A stretch of 64,000 nt of DNA from Rhexocercosporidium sp. MPI-PUGE-AT-0058 (lineage: Eukaryota; Ascomycota; Leotiomycetes; Helotiales). The notes below the pieces were generated by a model. It was not told the DNA's origin, did no database searches, and saw only the letters and a list, made by a program, of their open reading frames with translations. The DNA lies in assembly GCA_020746875.1 (NCBI GenBank), contig JAGTJL010000003.1, positions 2,294,001-2,358,000 of the forward strand, in the 5' to 3' direction. The number at the start of each line of letters is the position of its first letter. The first letter of the stretch is position 1. Made by a program: the position numbers and the translations under genes. Shown here piece by piece: positions 23,876-35,649 of the stretch.

Positions 23876-24172
23876 TGCCTTCAAGGCTGTGGAAGGTGGG
23901 TGTTCCAGGGAAACGGTGAAGTGCTATTTCTATGTGGGAGCAAAGCGGCTTCGCGATCTTTTCCCCAGAGTCGCGACCGAGGTCCTTGCCAAGCCCGCCC
24001 AAGCCACCCTTGCAAGCACCCAGCTCCAGAACTCCAGTTCTGGCGGGGTTGTTGAAGGTACATGGATGGAGTAGTCAAATCCTCCCACCTTTCGTCCTAC
24101 CTTCATGAAAAATATACAATACACAATCCTCCACATTCGGTTCAAGCTGTTATTCTTTGACATCCAAGCACC

Positions 24173-25770
24173 ATGAGCACACTTCAGCCGCGGGGGCCAT
24201 ACTCCCAAGAAGAGCTTCAGCAGCTTTACCCCAAAGGTCTGGACCTCCAACTTGTACAGGTTCTTCTACGTCACGGCGAGCGCTCTCCAGTGTCCGCACG
24301 TTTTCAGAACGCAGGTCTACATGCCTACTGGCCATATTGCGCAGCTGCACGGCACATGGTCAGCTCAACATATGAAGCCAGCGAGAGGAAATGGTCACCA
24401 ATGCAATGGCGGAAGCGAATCGAGACATTCGGCAGCAACGACAGCCCTGTGATTGCCTCTGGACCCGGAGGAGATGTCGATGCGATCTGCAATCTAGGAG
24501 AGTTGACGGACAAGGGCAGGGAAACAACCTGGGAACTTGGCCGGAGGCTCAGACATCTCTACGTTGATCAATTGCAATACATGCCAGCTATGATTCACGA
24601 TGCCGACATGATATACTTGCGAGCCACCCCTATGCCCAGAGCGCTTGAGTCACTTCAACAGGTCCTTTGGGGAATGTACCCTTCCAAAGCCAGGGCAGCT
24701 TCCTTTCCACCAGTTACCATCATCACACGAGCCCCAGCAGACGAGACTCTCTTTCCCAACGACAGCAATTGTAGGAGATTTGCTCAGCTTTCCCGAGCCT
24801 TTGCTCAACGGACCGCGGATCGTTGGAATGAGACAGACGACATGGAGTATCTAAACAAATTAATAAGCAAGTGGATGCCCGAGTCCAGCAAACGGGTCGC
24901 AGTTGACTCTCATCCTCGTCTCTCTGGAATCATGGATACCATCAACTCGACTCTAGCACATGGTCCCCAAACTAGGCTGCCCAAGGAGTTCTATGATGTC
25001 AAAGGTCGGAAAATCATCGATAAAATTGGTGTGGAAGAGTGGTTTAGCGGGTATCAAGAATCGCAGGAGTATCGTACTCTGGGAATCGGTTCTTTGATGG
25101 GTGACATCGTGCAGCAAATGGTTGGAAGTGTTGAACAGAATCCCAACGATCTGCATCGTGAAGTAGGCGGCAAGAACGGTTCGCTTGGAGATGGAAGAGG
25201 GGGTGAAAAGGCTATCAAATTGGCGCTTCGTGGATGTCATGACACGACTCTTGCTGGAATTCTGGCAAGTTTAGGTGCATTTGATGGAGAGCCTTGGCCC
25301 CCGTATACAAGCCATATCGCCTTCGAGGTATTCAAGAAATCCGGGTTACAAGGTCAAACTTCGACCCAATCGAAAACCGAGACTCCTGTTCCATCAAGCT
25401 GGTTTGGGTCGTTATTTGGCAGTAGCCCATCCAAGAAAATTTCCGCAGGAATAGCTCGACAAAAGCTCGAGACACTCCAGATTTCAGACCGGTCAAAGTT
25501 GGATGGGTACTTCGTGAGGATACGGTATAACGACAGAGTCATGTCTGTTCCAGGGTGCAAGGCAGCAGGGAAGCATCTTGAGGGAGATGACTCCTTCTGT
25601 ACCCTTGTGAGTTTCTTAGGCAAAATCTTGGAGCTGGCATGCTAACAAATCGACAGGAGGCCTTCAAGAATGTCGTTGACAAATATACTCCCGCAAATTG
25701 GAAGCAAGCATGTGCAAGTAATATAGGTGCATCTGCGTTCCCAGAAAAGGCAGAGCCTTCGGGATATTAG
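24173..25770 (+). CDS. Histidine acid phosphatase family protein (ACP6-like)
   Basis: Two exons (24173-25606, 25657-25770) encode 515 residues. The histidine-phosphatase signature LRHGERSP lies at residues 32-39, with His34 the expected phospho-acceptor. The partner catalytic motif HD is at residues 356-357 (GCHDTTLAG). There is no signal peptide, so it is probably cytosolic or mitochondrial, unlike secreted phytases. This fits the branch that includes mammalian lysophosphatidic acid phosphatase ACP6; the substrate here is unknown. An insert rich in Ser and Thr (about residues 398-420) breaks the domain. The intron (donor GTGAGT, branch GCTAAC, acceptor CGACAG) places the end EAFKNVVDKYTPANWKQ in frame. 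The gene is convergent with the tau55-like gene. Confidence 0.9.
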
Positions 25771-26049
25771 GTTTCTTGTTCATTGTGTAGACTTTTTTTG
25801 GCCATATATTCATAATCCTGTTATCGACCTGGCGTTGGGAGCATGTTGATGTGGGCGATCTCTCCAGAACCAGTAGTTTATACACATCAGCGAGAACCGA
25901 TTTCACATAGATTAAGACTTACTGCTCGGATCCATCTTGAATTATTATAGACCATTTGCCCGGGGTATCTATCCCAAATCAAATCGAGTATGCTCTATTC
26001 TAAAGAAGCAGGAAAGCCCAAAGAGCAACCGATACCCATGAAGAAACTC

Positions 26050-27078
26050 CTACAACCGTGAAGGGCTCAGAGGAGTATTCTGAGCCTTCTTACCCTCAAC
26101 CACAACTCCAAGTCCCGACCCAGCATCCAAAGAAGGCGCCGCTCCAGCCGTCAGATCAAACGACTCATCCCCCGAGAACCTCCATCCCCTCTCCTCCCCA
26201 CCACTCAAGAAACTGCAATCGCCACTAACAGTAACATTCCAGCCACCACCAACACCCTTCCCACCCTTCCAATCTACCCTCGGAATCCTCGTCTCAGGAC
26301 CCTCCCACTCCTCGACCCCCATCTCCAAACTCTCTTTTCCCCTCCGCACAAAAGTACTAACCCCACACGTGAACGGCCTGAAATCCTCCTCCGCAATATC
26401 CTCCGGCATACGACCCGTCAACGCCCTCCCGATAGCAATCAAGGTCGCCGCATGCGTGCACAGCACAATAGCCTTCACGCCCTCGCGATCGCACTGCTCG
26501 ATAATCCTGTGTAGCGCATACGCCGTCCTGTCATGCAACTCATCCAGCGTCTCGCCATTCACACTCGGCTTAATAGCTGGCTTATACGCCTCGTCGTAAT
26601 GGTCGAACAGCTTCTTCAGAACCGCTGGCTCGGCCGGCGACGGGTGGTCGAAGCGTGCCATGCCGTACCATTCTCCGATGCCATTCTCGCCGCGGACTTT
26701 CGTCGTCTCCGGGGAGGTGGTGCTTGGTGAGGCGGCCAGGGCGGAGACTGTCGGTGTGATGGTTTGGATGCACCTGTAGAAGGGCGAGGAGTAGATGCGT
26801 TCGATGGGAGGGGAGAGAGTTGTGAGGTGAGAGGCGAGTTCTTTGGATTGGGCTACCCCGTAACCTGCCAGCTCGGGGTCGCTGGCTATTCCTGTGGGGG
26901 AGGGGATCGAGGTTGAGTATTCCCCAGTTTTGGGATCGACTACCCAGTTGGATCGGAACTGTGAACCATTGTCAGTTTGTGAAAATGGTGAAGGGAATTC
27001 TGGGCAAGTAATATGTTTTTGGATATTTTGGAGAGCACTTACCCCATGGCGGGTTACGTAGATTACTTCGAGACTCAT
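26050..27078 (-). CDS. TFC7: Phosphoglycerate-mutase-fold protein with TFIIIC tau55-like C-terminus
   Basis: Two exons (27078-27043 and 26958-26050) encode 314 residues. The first exon codes only 12 residues and stops inside the RHG motif; splicing yields VTRHGFRSNWVVDPKTG. This is the fungal histidine-phosphatase-fold domain, with SSPFYRCIQT at 69-78 and CTHAATLIA around His181. The C-terminus (about 250-280) reads GWNVTVSGDCSFLSGGEERG with a following WRFSGDESF, which matches the small TFIIIC subunit family (tau55/TFIIIC35). Budding yeast Tfc7 has the same two-part build, so the likely role is the tau A subcomplex of RNA polymerase III factor TFIIIC. The ortholog call is an inference; a plain phosphatase is the alternative. 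Wobble bases flip from C to G near 26620. Confidence 0.75.
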   Translation of the reverse strand: MSLEVIYVTRHGVSALQNIQKHITCPEFPSPFSQTDNGSQFRSNWVVDPKTGEYSTSIPSPTGIASDPELAGYGVAQSKELASHLTTLSPPIERIYSSPFYRCIQTITPTVSALAASPSTTSPETTKVRGENGIGEWYGMARFDHPSPAEPAVLKKLFDHYDEAYKPAIKPSVNGETLDELHDRTAYALHRIIEQCDREGVKAIVLCTHAATLIAIGRALTGRMPEDIAEEDFRPFTCGVSTFVRRGKESLEMGVEEWEGPETRIPRVDWKGGKGVGGGWNVTVSGDCSFLSGGEERGWRFSGDESFDLTAGAAPSLDAGSGLGVVVEGKKAQNTPLSPSRL

Positions 27079-27618
27079 GGTTGTTTCTCGACTTTCTTCT
27101 TGGAGGGGCCGGTGACGAAGTTTATCAAGATAATTATTTTAGCCTCGGCTGGTTGATAAGGAGGCTTGTTTTTGAAAGTGGGGAGGGCAGAGAATATGAC
27201 TTTAATTTCGCAAAATGGCTGTGTAGAATAGAAAGGACAAATTAGAGATGAGAAATTAGAGAAGTCATGGGAAGAATAATTGTTTTTTTCTTAATCGTGT
27301 TGGTACAGTGGCGGTCTTTGACGGGTGTCTGTCTGCTTTCATTGGCTCGAGGCAAACACCAGAAAAAGGTTATGTGGTGTTCCTGCATATGCGGCTTTTC
27401 TTGCAGAAAGGCAATCCGTTCCATTCCATGTGGTGTCAAAACCGCCTCACTCCACTTTCATAAACTGACAATGCTGGATCTCGGGATGCCCTGAGTTGTG
27501 TAGCCTAGTATACAGTGGTAAAATGCCATCACCTATCTTTCATACAAAAGTTTGTACAATCCGCCGCAAAATACCTCTACCTTCAGAAACTAACACAGAA
27601 ACTAACACAGACCACATC
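27079..27618. other. Intergenic region between two minus-strand genes
   Basis: 540 bases holding the promoter of the tau55-like gene and the 3' end of the Mss51 gene. A small open frame at about 27267-27494 is not convincing. No repeat seen. Confidence 0.5.
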
Positions 27619-29288
27619 TCATGATTCTGTCTCAGTGCCCTTTCTTGTTGTCTCGTACCTATGGAGGAGTTAGTCAGGCAATCTCAAATCAGGTCGTCCT
27701 TAGAGCGACTTGCCTCTTGCCTCTGAATCCCCACACTCCCCAGTTCCCGCAACTAATATCTTGAGGATCCAGATCATTGAGATCCCATCTCAAACTTCGG
27801 AAGCGGTTCTCGCCGGGTTCCATCAACATGTCCATTTCTCCTCCGACCTTCTGCTTGACCCAATCGATGTCTCTCTCCATGTCGTACTGTGTGTAACCTG
27901 TGACCAGGATCGGTACCTTAGTCTCCAGCAATTGAGGAATCGTTTCCTCCCATTCGTGACAGCTAGCAGGGTGTCCAAGACCAGGATGGAAGAGCATGAA
28001 GCAATCAAAGTACGGATCATATGGATAGAAATGGCCAGCCTCATGAAGGGTGTGGTAATATTCAACGTAGGTACTGATCTTCAGAGAGTTTGTGATTCGG
28101 TCTTCCACAATGGCTCCGTATGGATTGCTGGGAGTTCTCTCCGGAAGCGGGAATTCGGCATCTCTGTTTGCCATACTTTCAGGGCCAATGAAGACCAGGT
28201 GGAATGCAACTCGGGGGAAAAGGTGGGTCAGTTGTACCCAGACTTCTCGTGGAAGAGATGATTCGGCTCGTGCTCCGAGTATGAATATTCTCATTGGTGG
28301 TGGGGTAGGTCTGAGTCCCTTCACATCAGGACCGCCACCAGACCGAGGTGGATGAAGAGAGTACCGCAAAGCTGACTATTGTTAGCTTGAACCTTCCAGT
28401 AAAGAGAGAGTACACACCACTCAAACTCTTCAACCCCTCTACGGTCAGTCGACCTTCTTTCTTTATGCTATACGGACTGAGCTCATGCAAGATACTACCA
28501 ACTGTGACTGGGTATGTCAAAAGCCTTGTTGCTTGTCGCAAACTTCTCTCATCATTGATTGCCTGGAACTCTCTTGAGAATAAGAAAGTATCCCAGTTTG
28601 TCATGTTGACCATTGCTTCCTCGATTTGATCACCAGGGTATTCGAATTCTGGGAAGAACCTGCCAGACCGCAAATCATGATCATCTTCATTTATCTCCCT
28701 GAGTGTATCACAAATCTCTAAATGAGCCTCATAATCATCTGCCCAATGTTCCTCTGAACAGGACACTGGTATGCCACAGTCAGGACATTCAAAGTCCACA
28801 TGTGCAGGAGGTAATGGCCCTTTGACTGACTTGCGAGCTTCTGGGTCATCCGGATTCATGGGCAAGCGGGTTTGGTGGTGGTCGGGGTGCGGACAGTATG
28901 CATTCTGCTTCATGAACGCAGCCCTTCGTCTGATATCGGGAGAGGGAGAGCTACAGAAAGGGTGGAAGAGGTTGTTTGGCATTAAGAGAGGTCTGCTTTG
29001 GGTTGCAGGAGCTGGTGTTGGCTCTGGGCCTCCTGGAGTTTGGAATTCGAACGCCCCATTCTTGACTTTCTGCCCTTGACCACCTAGTGATGAAGCTGCT
29101 CTTCTGCCAATTGCCTTTTGCGTCACGTCCTCCCTCCCAGGTAACTTTGTTCCATTCTGATGGCTTGTTGAAATTGTCCTTGAGACCCAGGGCAATCGCG
29201 AAGTGAATGTTGGTCGTTGCGAGATTCGAGGAGCGGTTTTGAGGGCATATAAGCATCGACTGCAGGTGTAAGATGCGGAATTGCGCAT
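27619..29288 (-). CDS. MSS51: Mss51-type mitochondrial COX1 translation activator and assembly factor
   Basis: Three exons (29288-28418, 28371-27714, 27658-27619) encode 522 residues. Mss51 activates translation of COX1 mRNA in mitochondria and binds newly made Cox1 during complex IV assembly. The N-terminus is a basic presequence. Cys-Pro and zinc-finger residues follow: YCPHPDHH (about 131-138), ECPDCGIPVSC (167-177) and EEHWADDYEAHLEIC. In yeast, Cys-Pro motifs here bind haem; the first expected Cys-Pro appears as FCSSPSP in this protein. The C-terminal two-thirds match the Mss51 core (RIFILGARAESSLP, YDPYFDCFMLFHPGLGHP, GNWGVWGFRGKR). The last intron (27713-27659) starts with GC rather than GT (AG|GCAAGT). 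Splicing it gives the end RYETTRKGTETES; retaining it gives a different short end. Confidence 0.92.
27659..27713 (-). other. Putative GC-AG intron of the Mss51 gene
   Basis: A 55-nt segment with donor AG|GCAAGT (the usual consensus of GC donors), a CTAAC branch site and acceptor CCATAG. Removing it preserves phase and restores a family-like C-terminus. No GT donor is available in the right phase. Confidence 0.7.
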
Positions 29289-29595
29289 CTTGGAATGTTC
29301 AGCAGCTCCTTGTGGTAATTGTTAAGCTCTGCCTGGTTGGAGAGTTGTGGTACGAGTGTATCCTCGATTTCCAGCTAGTCCAAATGAAGCTAAGCGGTCT
29401 TCAATCGAGCTTCCAACACAGTGCTTAAAATTCTCGAGCACGAAACACGCGAGATACCTCAACCTCGACATGATTTGAGCTGCGACAGGCTGCATTGTCA
29501 GCTCTACCCGCCTGCAAACACTTCGAACCTTGTCCTAGCAGGGTGCTCTCTACATTGACCAAGCTGCGCAGGCCTCCTGTGCGCCAGCGACAAAG
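29289..29595. other. Divergent promoter region, MSS51 and RSE1
   Basis: 307 bases between start codons of genes transcribed away from each other. It must serve both a mitochondrial and a splicing gene. No gene and no strong motif seen. Confidence 0.5.
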
Positions 29596-32500
29596 ATGGC
29601 GACAACCTCTTCTATGTTCATGTACAGCTTGACGGTCCAACCTCCCACCGCCACAACCCAAGCTATCCTAGGCCAATTCACGGGCACAAAGGAGCAGCAG
29701 ATTATCACTGCGTCGGGCTCACGTCTCACTTTGCACCGGCCAGACCCGTCGCAGGGCAAGATTGTCACCGCCCTCTCGCACGATGTCTTCGGAATCATCA
29801 GAGCCATAGCTGCGTTCAGGCTGGCTGGAAGTAACAAGGGTAAGTCATTCGATCTTGTCATTTGAACTTCACTTAGTGATTTGAAGCATGGATGGCAGCG
29901 CGAGAAATTCCACCATGAATCGTCACCGGTACAAAGTGGTATAGAAAATTAGGCACTGTTCAAGAATGATTGCTGAACAAATTCTATAGATTACATTATC
30001 ATCACATCCGACTCTGGCCGCATCACAATCGTCGAGTTCCTCCCTGCGCAGAACAAGTTCAACAGATTACATTTGGAAACTTTTGGGAAGTCTGGCGTGC
30101 GGAGAGTTATTCCAGGACAGTACCTAGCAGTGGATCCGAAAGGACGCGCCTGCTTGATTGCTTCTGTGGAGAAGAACAAGCTTGTCTATGTGCTCAACCG
30201 TAATGCGCAAGCCGAGTTGACCATCTCGTCTCCCTTGGAGGCGCACAAGCCTCAAACCCTAGTCTTTGCTATGTGTGCTTTGGATGTTGGCTATGCGAAT
30301 CCAGTCTTCGCTGCCCTTGAGGTTGATTACGGTGACTCGGATCAAGATCCAACGGGTCAAGCCTTTGAGGAGATAGAGAAGACACTAGTCTACTACGAGC
30401 TCGACCTTGGCTTGAACCACGTGGTACGGAAATGGTCAGATCCAGTAGATCGGACAGCCTCCATTCTCTTCCAAGTTCCAGGAGGTACGGACGGACCCAG
30501 TGGAGTTCTAGTGTGCGGCGAAGATAACATCACGTATCGACACTCGAACCAGGAAGCCTTCCGTGTTGCCATCCCTCGACGACGAGGGGCTACCGAAGAT
30601 CCTCAGAGAAAGCGGGTTATTGTGGGTGGTGTTATGCACAAGTTGAAGGGTGCAGCTGGTGCATTTTTCTTCCTACTGCAAACAGATGACGGAGATCTCT
30701 TCAAGGTTACCATAGAAATGGTTGAGAATGACGACGGCCAACCGACAGGAGAGGTCAAGCGTCTCAAGATCAAGTACTTTGATACTGTTCCTGTTGCTAC
30801 CAGTCTCTGCATTTTGAAGAGTGGCTTCCTGTTCGTAGCCAGCGAATTTGGCAATCATCAATTCTACCAATTCGAGAAGCTTGGAGATGATGACGAGGAG
30901 ATCGAATTCGTCAGCGACAATTTCCCCACCGACCCCACCGAACCTTACACACCCATATACTTCCACCCCCGCCCAGCCGAGAATTTGAGTCTAGTTGAGA
31001 GCATCGATTCTATGAATCCTTTGATGGATTGCAAGGTTGCAAACCTGACCGAAGAAGATGCGCCTCAAATATACTCCATCTGTGGAACTGGAGCCCGAAG
31101 TACTTTTAGAACGTTGAGACACGGACTGGAAGTCTCTGAAATTGTGGAATCTGAATTGCCTGGTGTACCTTCAGCCGTTTGGACTACCAAGCTAACTCGA
31201 GGCGACACTTATGATGCTTACATCATTCTATCCTTTACGAATGGCACCTTGGTTCTCAGTATTGGTGAAACCGTTGAAGAGGTCACTGATACCGGTTTCT
31301 TGTCCAGCGCACCAACCTTGGCTGTGCAGCAACTCGGTGAAGATGGCTTGATCCAAGTTCACCCCAAGGGTATCAGACACATCCGAGCTGACCGCCGTGT
31401 GAACGAATGGGCTGCCCCCCAACATCGATCAATCGTTGCTGCCACCACGAATGAGAGACAAGTTGCTGTTGCACTCAGCTCTGGCGAGATTGTTTACTTC
31501 GAAATGGATTCCGATGGATCCTTGGCCGAGTACGACGAGAAGAAGGAGATGAGTGGTACTGTGACCTGCCTGAGTCTCGGAGAGGTCCCTGAAGGTCGAA
31601 TGCGCAGTCAATTCCTCGCCGTTGGTTGTGATGATTCCACGGTGCGTATTCTGAGTCTCGACCCGGATTCCACCTTAGAAAACAAATCAGTTCAAGCCTT
31701 GACATCGGCTCCGTCCGCCCTTTCAATCATGGCCATGGCCGACTCCTCATCTGGAGGTTCCACGCTATACCTCCACATTGGCCTCTATTCAGGAGTATAT
31801 CTGAGGACTGTCTTGGATGAAGTTACTGGAGAACTCTCAGACACTCGAACTCGATTCCTTGGTCCTAAACCCGCCAAGCTCTTCCGAGTCTCCGTTCAAG
31901 GACAAACAGCCGTGCTTGCTCTGAGCTCCAGACCATGGCTTGGGTACTCGGATCCAGTTACCAAAGGCTTCATGCTTACTCCGCTGAACTATCCTGGTCT
32001 GGAATGGGGCTGGAACTTCAGCAGTGAGCAATGTACCGAAGGCATGGTTGGTATTCAAGGACAAAACTTAAGGTATGTTGATCTCATGTCTTACTCTTAT
32101 GCCCGTCCCAAATGATGCTATGATGATTTTCTTATCGTTAACTTCCGAGTCCAACGCGACTATGCGGATTAATTATTATAAATCCAATTGTTCCTTCTGA
32201 GTATCTTTTTATTTACGCACATTATACATGCATCTCCAAAATTTTCGAATTACTGACGTTGTGTACTTGCTAGAATTTTCTCCATCGACAAGCTCACAGA
32301 CAACCTCCTGCAGGAGACCATACCCCTCACATACACCCCACGACGTTTCGTCCGCCACCCAGAACACCCATTATTCTACACAATCGAATCCGATAATAAC
32401 ATTCTCTCTCCAGCAACCAAAGCTAAGCTACTAGAAGACCCATCAGTAGTCAATGGCGATGCTGCAGTGTTACCTGCCGAAGAATTTGGATACCCAAGAG

Positions 32501-33637
32501 GCAAAGGTCATTGGGCATCGTGCATTTCTGTCGTCGACCCAGTCACCGAAAAGAGCGTGCTCCAAAAGATCGATCTCGAGGATAACGAGGCTGCGGTCAG
32601 CATGGCCACCGTTTCATTCGCGAGTCAAGATGATGAAGTCTTCTTGGTTGTCGGAACTGGCAAGGACATGATTGTTAGCCCCAGATCTTCGACAGCTGGT
32701 TTCATTCACGTTTACCGATTCCATGAAAATGGCAAGGAGATCGAATTTATTCACAAAACCAAAGTTGAGGAGCCGCCTATGGCACTGCTGGCTTTCCAGG
32801 GAAGATTACTAGTTGGCATAGGCAAAGATTTGAGAATTTACGACCTGGGTATGCGACAACTTCTCCGAAAAGCCCAGGCCGAGGTCGTGCCAAATTTAAT
32901 TGTGGGACTCCAAACTCAAGGAAGCCGCATCGTAGTCAGCGATGTTCAAGAGAGTGTCGTGATGGTCGTGTACAAATTCCAAGAAAACAAACTCATTCCG
33001 TTCGTGGATGATACCATCGCCCGATGGACTTCTTGCACTACCATGGTTGATTACGAAACCGTCGCTGGTGGTGACAAGTTTGGCAACTTGTGGCTCCTTA
33101 GATGTCCTGCCAAGGCAAGTGAGGAAGCTGACGAAGAGGGATCCGGAGCACACCTTGTTCATGAACGATCATATCTCCAAGGCTCACCCCATCGTCTGAC
33201 ATTGATGGCTCACTTCTTCACCCAAGATATTCCAATAAGCATTCAGAAGACCAACCTGGTTGCCGGAGGAAGGGACTGCATATTATGGAGTGGAATCCAA
33301 GGAACGCTTGGTATCCTGATCCCCTTCGTAAGTCGTGAGGATGTGGACTTCTTCCAGACTCTCGAACAACATCTGAGATCGGAGGATGCCCCACTGGCTG
33401 GAAGAGACCATCTCATCTACCGAAGTTATTACGTTCCAGTCAAGGGAGTCATTGATGGAGATTTGTGTGAAAGATATACCCTCTTGCCTACGGACAAGAA
33501 ACAAATGATTGCTGGGGAGTTAGACCGGTCGGTCAGGGAAATTGAGCGGAAGATTTCTGTAAGATTCTACCACCAGCCTTTTATATGAATGTCTGCTAAC
33601 AAGGTAACAGGATATTCGGACACGTTCAGCATACTAA
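29596..33637 (+). CDS. RSE1: Splicing factor 3b subunit 3 homolog (Rse1/SF3B3)
   Basis: Four exons (29596-29839, 29990-32072, 32274-33558, 33611-33637) encode 1212 residues, the usual length of SF3B3. This WD-like triple beta-propeller scaffold of the SF3b complex in U2 snRNP acts in branch-site recognition. The start reads [20 protein letters not shown] and continues with [12 protein letters not shown] after intron 1. The MMS1_N-type propeller region spans most of exon 2. The CPSF_A domain lies in exon 3 (for example [12 protein letters not shown] and SFKLPG-like positions). The last 27-nt exon gives DIRTRSAY, matching the conserved DIRTR terminus. Introns 1 and 3 are longer (150 and 201 nt for introns 1 and 2) than others in the window. 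It is divergent from MSS51 and convergent with the LysM gene, 177 bases away. Confidence 0.95.
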
Positions 33638-33814
33638 TCGGCGCTTGGTGTGGTTAAACTTGGGTTATGTGTACATTACGAAGGGGTGAGTGCGATTTGC
33701 AGGCCATGAAGTTCATGAAGATCATGACATCTAGTCAATTAGACTACGACACAAAATACGAACTCGTGAAAGCAGAAGGTCTATCGTTGCTAGTGTTTCA
33801 TGAAAAGCCATCAA

Positions 33815-34803
33815 TTATCTCTGGCCAGTAAATCTCCTCCGTCCGACATCATGCATCTTTCCTTTCCCCTTCATATTCGCTTCTATCGGATGCTCCTTTT
33901 CCCATCTCTCGTCTTCCCTATACGCCTCTATCGCGGCCTCTAGGTCGTAGTCGACCTGCTTCAAATATACCAAAGCAACATCATACCTATATTTTAGCGC
34001 AACACTATGTCGTCAGCTTCTCCACTTCCCTCTCCAGCATCTCAATCGAGCAAGGTATACGTACTCAGAAACTTTACACGCAACCATCCACCTCCTTACA
34101 ATCCCCTTCCTCCTCTCCTCTTCCTCCCCTTCCACAGGCCGCGGATTCAAACTCACGCCTCCTTTGTAGTATTCTCCAGGTATAATAACCGTCCGTCTGG
34201 CCAGCAGCAGATGGTCTGAGGTGATATTATTCGCTTTTCTTAATGCTGCTATAGGTACACCGTAGCGGAATGATAGGGATGTTAAAGTATCGTTTTGGTG
34301 GTCTAGGAAGTGGAGGACGTCCTCCGCGGGTTGGTTGTGTGAGGAGGATTTCTCGGGTAGAACTGTTTGGGGGTTTTTGAGGGAGGAGTAGCTGGGAAGC
34401 TCGTCGGAATATGCGGGGGGTGCATGAGGTCGTTTCGAGGTAGATGTGGAGGAGGGAGGTGTGTACGTTGGTGGATCGCGTAAACCTTGGGGTAAGGGGG
34501 ATGGTTTCGTGGAGACTTGACAGAAAGGACCTTTGGTATATCGGTCAGCTTAAATCGAAATGATTAGTCAAGAAAATATGCTTACAATAAGTAGCAAAAC
34601 GCTGGTTATCCTAGACATTGATTAGCATGAGGGGTAGTGGAACAAGGCACATCTGGGATGCATACAGCTATACAGTTCCCGCAAATGACCCTCCCGCAGC
34701 ACTCCAGTCGTCGGTCATGAGCCTTCGGCTTCTCACTCTTCTCATCGTATTGCGGCAGCACGTTTTTAAGGAGCGTCGCGCATGTACAGCAACTTTCCTC
34801 CAT
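33815..34803 (-). CDS. Zinc-finger and LysM domain protein, no signal peptide
   Basis: Four exons (34803-34666, 34610-34586, 34530-34065, 34004-33815) encode 272 residues. The N-terminus is a Cys-rich RING-like finger: SCCTCATLL, then RLECCGRVICGNCIA, then CPFC. The last pair is brought together by a 25-nt microexon whose end splits a Cys codon (T|GT). A Pro/Ser-rich linker follows. A LysM-like domain (about residues 135-185) includes the features DTLTSLSFRYGVP and ALRKANNI with ARRTVIIPG. The C-terminus is charged and helical. There is no signal peptide, so this is probably not a chitin-binding effector; intracellular LysM proteins with a finger are conserved across ascomycetes without known role. 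Wobble positions shift from C to G towards the 3' end. All phases close. Confidence 0.85.
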
Positions 34804-35649
34804 CGTTGAGAGGTTTGAGCACTAATAAGTTGATCTTGCTCCGGATCTTGTTGTTCATGGGTTTCAGGTTCGGACAATGTGTGGAAAGGGCGGTTCTTAA
34901 CTAGGGGCATAGGTATGGACTTGAACCGGGGAGTACTTGAGATAGTAGATCAAGAAGAGGTCCGCTGTGACTCGATAGGTCGATGGATGCTTGATAGATA
35001 TCCATGACGCTTGTTGCCTGTTTGGGCTTATCGGTCAGGTGTGGCTTTAACCCCGCAACGCCACTCTATTTTACGCCACTCTTCTCCCTTTTAGTCGCTT
35101 ATTTGCTTAGCTTGGTAGTTTCACTCTTGTTGAAGACTACAACTACATTCTAAGCCTCGCCTCGAAAGTTTGAACCTACTTCTTTTTTCAACTGAGGGAC
35201 GAGACTTGTTTACTGGGATTTTGATAGTACAAGAGTTTCCCTTCTCATCCCATGACCGGTCATTGATTTGCTGCTTGCATTGCAGAACAAATAATCAATG
35301 TTGATTTAGGGCAGCAACGATCTCGTCGTTTCACAAACTTGATCAGTCATTGTCCAGAATAGCTTTCAGGAGATTAGTTCCTCAAACTTGACGCACGGAG
35401 ACTATGATGGCTGCTTGCACTGCATAAGTGGGGGAAACATTAGAACTTCCAGTCTGCACCTTCCTAGCAAATTGCCTGTTAAGTTTACCACACATTCACT
35501 TCGATATAAGATTCATTCCAAGCAACAAACCCAAAGAGCGAACAGTAGAAAGCTAGCACTCCTGGTTGAGAGACCGGAATCTTCGACATAACCCTGATAC
35601 ATGAGTAGACGTCTCAGCCTCTCGATTTACTTTACAAAGCGGCTTCACG
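34804..35649. other. Divergent intergenic region
   Basis: About 850 bases between the LysM gene and the phosphoribosyltransferase gene, so it holds both promoters. A TTGAACC-containing stretch at 34917-34930 looks like a polymerase III B box but has no tRNA fold around it. No supported gene. Confidence 0.5.

Noticed and set aside
23876..23884. A three-codon longer start for the PPR gene
   Set aside because: The codon at 23884 is TTG; the ATG at 23875 gives a good presequence.
34917..34927. A tRNA-like B box on the minus strand
   Set aside because: The flanks do not form a T-stem, and no A box or acceptor stem lies at the right distance.
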